This document shows positions 62,634-64,000 of a DNA stretch of 64,000 nt, in pieces. A program made the position numbers and the translations under genes. A model generated the notes under the pieces. It was not told the DNA's origin and ran no database searches. It saw nothing but the letters and a program-made list of their open reading frames with translations. Within the stretch, counting starts at the first letter, position 1. The number at the start of each line of letters is the position of its first letter. Source of the stretch: Aurantimonas manganoxydans SI85-9A1 (GTDB lineage: Bacteria > Pseudomonadota > Alphaproteobacteria > Rhizobiales > Rhizobiaceae); contig NZ_CH672387.1 of assembly GCF_000153465.1 (NCBI RefSeq), positions 3,077,903 to 3,141,902 of the forward strand, in the 5' to 3' direction.

Positions 62634-63230
62634 ATGGCGCGGCTTAAATTTCTCTGCGACTCCGATCGCTGCATCGAGTGCAATGCCTGCGTGACGGCGT
62701 GCAAGAACGAGCACGACGTGCCCTGGGGCATCAACCGGCGTCGCGTGGTGACGCTGAACGATGGCAAGCCGGGCGAGCGCTCGGTGTCGATGGCCTGCAT
62801 GCACTGCACCGACGCGCCCTGCGCGGCGGTGTGCCCGGTGGACTGCTTCTTCACCACCGAGGACGGCGTCGTGCTGCACTCCAAGGATCTGTGCATCGGC
62901 TGCGGCTACTGCTTCTACGCCTGCCCGTTCGGCGCGCCGCAATATCCGCGCGTCGGCAATTTCGGCTCGCGCGGCAAGATGGACAAGTGCACCTATTGCG
63001 CCGGCGGTCCGGAAGCCGACAGCTCCGAGGCGGAATACGCCAAATACGGCAAGAACCGCATCGCCGAGGGCAAGCTGCCCATGTGCGCCGAGATGTGCTC
63101 GACCAAGGCGCTTCTGGCGGGCGACAGCGACATCATCGCGACGATCTACAAGGAGCGGGTCGCCAAGCGCGGCTACGGCACCGGGGCCTGGGGCTGGCAA
63201 ACGGCCTACCGCGAAACGATCGAGGCCTGA
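62634..63230 (+). CDS. fdhB: Formate dehydrogenase, iron-sulfur beta subunit
   Basis: A 198-residue electron-transfer subunit with four cysteine clusters: CDSDRCIECNACVTACKNEH, CMHCTDAPCAAVCPVDC, CIGCGYCFYACPFGAPQYP and the dispersed CTYC...CAEMC set, the FdnH/HybA arrangement for four 4Fe-4S centres. It lacks the C-terminal membrane anchor of E. coli FdnH and is shorter. It passes electrons from the catalytic subunit to the cytochrome b subunit. A GGGGAG ribosome-binding site precedes the ATG. Confidence 0.93.
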   Translation: MARLKFLCDSDRCIECNACVTACKNEHDVPWGINRRRVVTLNDGKPGERSVSMACMHCTDAPCAAVCPVDCFFTTEDGVVLHSKDLCIGCGYCFYACPFGAPQYPRVGNFGSRGKMDKCTYCAGGPEADSSEAEYAKYGKNRIAEGKLPMCAEMCSTKALLAGDSDIIATIYKERVAKRGYGTGAWGWQTAYRETIEA

Positions 63231-63231
63231 G

Positions 63232-64000
63232 ATGGCGACGATGACCACGCTTCGCACCATCCTCGCCGCCGGCGGCGTGGCGCTCGCCCTCCTGGCGACG
63301 CCCGTTGCCGCCCAGCAGGGCGACGACAATCTCGCGCCCCAGAGCGACGTCGCGCCGACCGACGGCGCGCAGGCCGACCCCAGCGGCCAGAACCCCACCG
63401 CCGAGGTTCCGACCGAGCAACAGCTCCTCAACGCGCTGCAGGGCGGCCAGATCAGCGGCAGGGTCACCATCCCGGACAGCAAGGCAGCGGTGCTCGAGCA
63501 GCCCGAAGGGCGCGATTACCAGAGCTTCCATGAAGGCTGGCTGCCGTGGATCGGCGCCATCGCCATCATCGGCATGGTCCTCGCCCTTGCCGCCTTCTAC
63601 TTCTCGCGCGGGCGGATCATGATCGAGGACAGCCCTGAGGTCGGCCGCAAGCTGCTGCGCTTCAGCTTCTTCGAACGGCTGAACCACTGGATGACCGCCA
63701 CCGCCTTCATCCTCCTGGCGATCACCGGCCTGAACTACGTCTTCGGCAAGCGGCTGCTGTTCCCGTTGATCGGACCGGACGCCTTCGCGACCTGGAGCTA
63801 CTGGGCGAAATACGTCCACAATTTCGTCTCCTGGGCGTTCATGGTCGGCCTCGTCTTCATGATCGTCGTGTGGATCAAGGACAATCTGCCGAGCCGCACC
63901 GACATTCGCTGGATCCGCGAGTTCGGCGGCTTCGTCGGCGACAAGCATCCGCCGGCGCACCGCTTCAATGCCGGTCAGAAAATGATCTTCTGGTCGGTGA
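63232..64000 (+). CDS. fdhC: Formate dehydrogenase, cytochrome b gamma subunit (partial, runs off the window)
   Basis: The first 256 codons of a membrane cytochrome b556-type subunit, truncated by the window end. An N-terminal signal-like segment (LAAGGVALALLATPVAAQ) and an Ala/Gln/Asp-rich periplasmic stretch are followed by a helix at about 103-125. RFSFFERLNHWMTATAFILLAITGL then starts the FdnI-type core with a haem-ligand histidine (H151). A further histidine lies in WAKYVHNFVSWAFM. It anchors the complex and reduces quinone. Only one base separates it from the fdhB stop. Confidence 0.9.
   Translation, partial: MATMTTLRTILAAGGVALALLATPVAAQQGDDNLAPQSDVAPTDGAQADPSGQNPTAEVPTEQQLLNALQGGQISGRVTIPDSKAAVLEQPEGRDYQSFHEGWLPWIGAIAIIGMVLALAAFYFSRGRIMIEDSPEVGRKLLRFSFFERLNHWMTATAFILLAITGLNYVFGKRLLFPLIGPDAFATWSYWAKYVHNFVSWAFMVGLVFMIVVWIKDNLPSRTDIRWIREFGGFVGDKHPPAHRFNAGQKMIFWSV

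Noticed and set aside
59472-63482. Antisense open frame of more than 1,300 codons across the formate dehydrogenase genes
   Set aside because: The plus strand encodes unmistakable FdhA and FdhB with all cluster motifs. The antisense frame is a GC-bias artefact.

Overview
The window is about 65-70% GC and densely packed with operons. The gene families point to an alphaproteobacterium, most likely Hyphomicrobiales (Rhizobiales). The markers are an iolC with a C-terminal DUF2090 domain, a ribose/fructose-type (Frc-like) inositol ABC importer, IolR-type GGAA-N6-TTCC operators, RirA-type iron boxes (TGA-N9-TCA), and a formate dehydrogenase cluster carrying DUF3305, DUF3306 and the small formate-region TAT protein. 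No rRNA, tRNA, CRISPR array, transposase, integrase or replication origin was seen. The window looks like ordinary chromosomal or large-replicon catabolic territory, and its last gene runs off the right end.

Layout. 1-2.4 kb: a TetR regulator, a DsbA-family oxidoreductase and a YghU-like glutathione transferase. 2.7-11.4 kb: an iron-acquisition locus. A TonB-dependent receptor is divergent from a four-gene operon for a petrobactin-like siderophore: two NIS synthetases, an aryl-AMP ligase, and an AsbD-AsbE-type fusion of carrier protein and transferase. Each direction has its own exact TGA-N9-TCA box. 11.6-13.0 kb: a cardiolipin synthase. 13.0-26.3 kb: a peptide or amide scavenging locus. IclR and gamma-glutamyltransferase genes are divergent from a dipeptide-type ABC importer (with fused ATPases), an M81/MlrC-type peptidase, two M20 peptidases and an amidase.

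26.3-39.0 kb: a myo-inositol catabolic regulon. On the minus strand are a periplasmic binding protein, permease, ATPase, iolC, iolD, iolE and iolB, preceded by an RpiR-family regulator. On the plus strand are a frameshifted Gfo/Idh/MocA gene, iolG, and a TIM-barrel isomerase whose ribosome-binding site lies inside an (AGGAC)n pentanucleotide repeat. 39.0-41.4 kb: an EamA transporter divergent from a MocR-type regulator. 41.6-44.8 kb: a small cluster with an alpha/beta hydrolase, a cupin, a lambda-crystallin-type 3-hydroxyacyl-CoA dehydrogenase relative and an aspartate-dehydrogenase-like enzyme. 45.1-53.3 kb: a carboxylate/amide catabolic locus. It has a DUF2848 gene behind a textbook sigma-54 promoter, an Asp/Glu-racemase-superfamily enzyme with an arylmalonate-decarboxylase-like residue pattern, a TRAP transporter, an amidase, a hydratase/FAH-fold enzyme and a GntR regulator.

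53.4-64.0 kb: a respiratory formate dehydrogenase locus. Three conserved but poorly characterised proteins (DUF3305, DUF6352-like, DUF6505-like) and a 47-residue membrane protein are on the minus strand. Divergent from them are a multi-cluster ferredoxin, DUF3306, a TorD-type chaperone, a mini TAT protein, the molybdenum/tungsten catalytic subunit with cysteine in the selenocysteine position, the iron-sulfur beta subunit and the start of the cytochrome b gamma subunit.

The loci mostly work as separate regulons: iron, peptides, inositol, an unknown carboxylate, and formate. The best candidates for something new are the petrobactin-like cluster with its D-E fusion and no asbF, the sigma-54-driven DUF2848 gene beside the single-cysteine racemase-fold enzyme, and the pentanucleotide repeat at the ribosome-binding site in the inositol locus.
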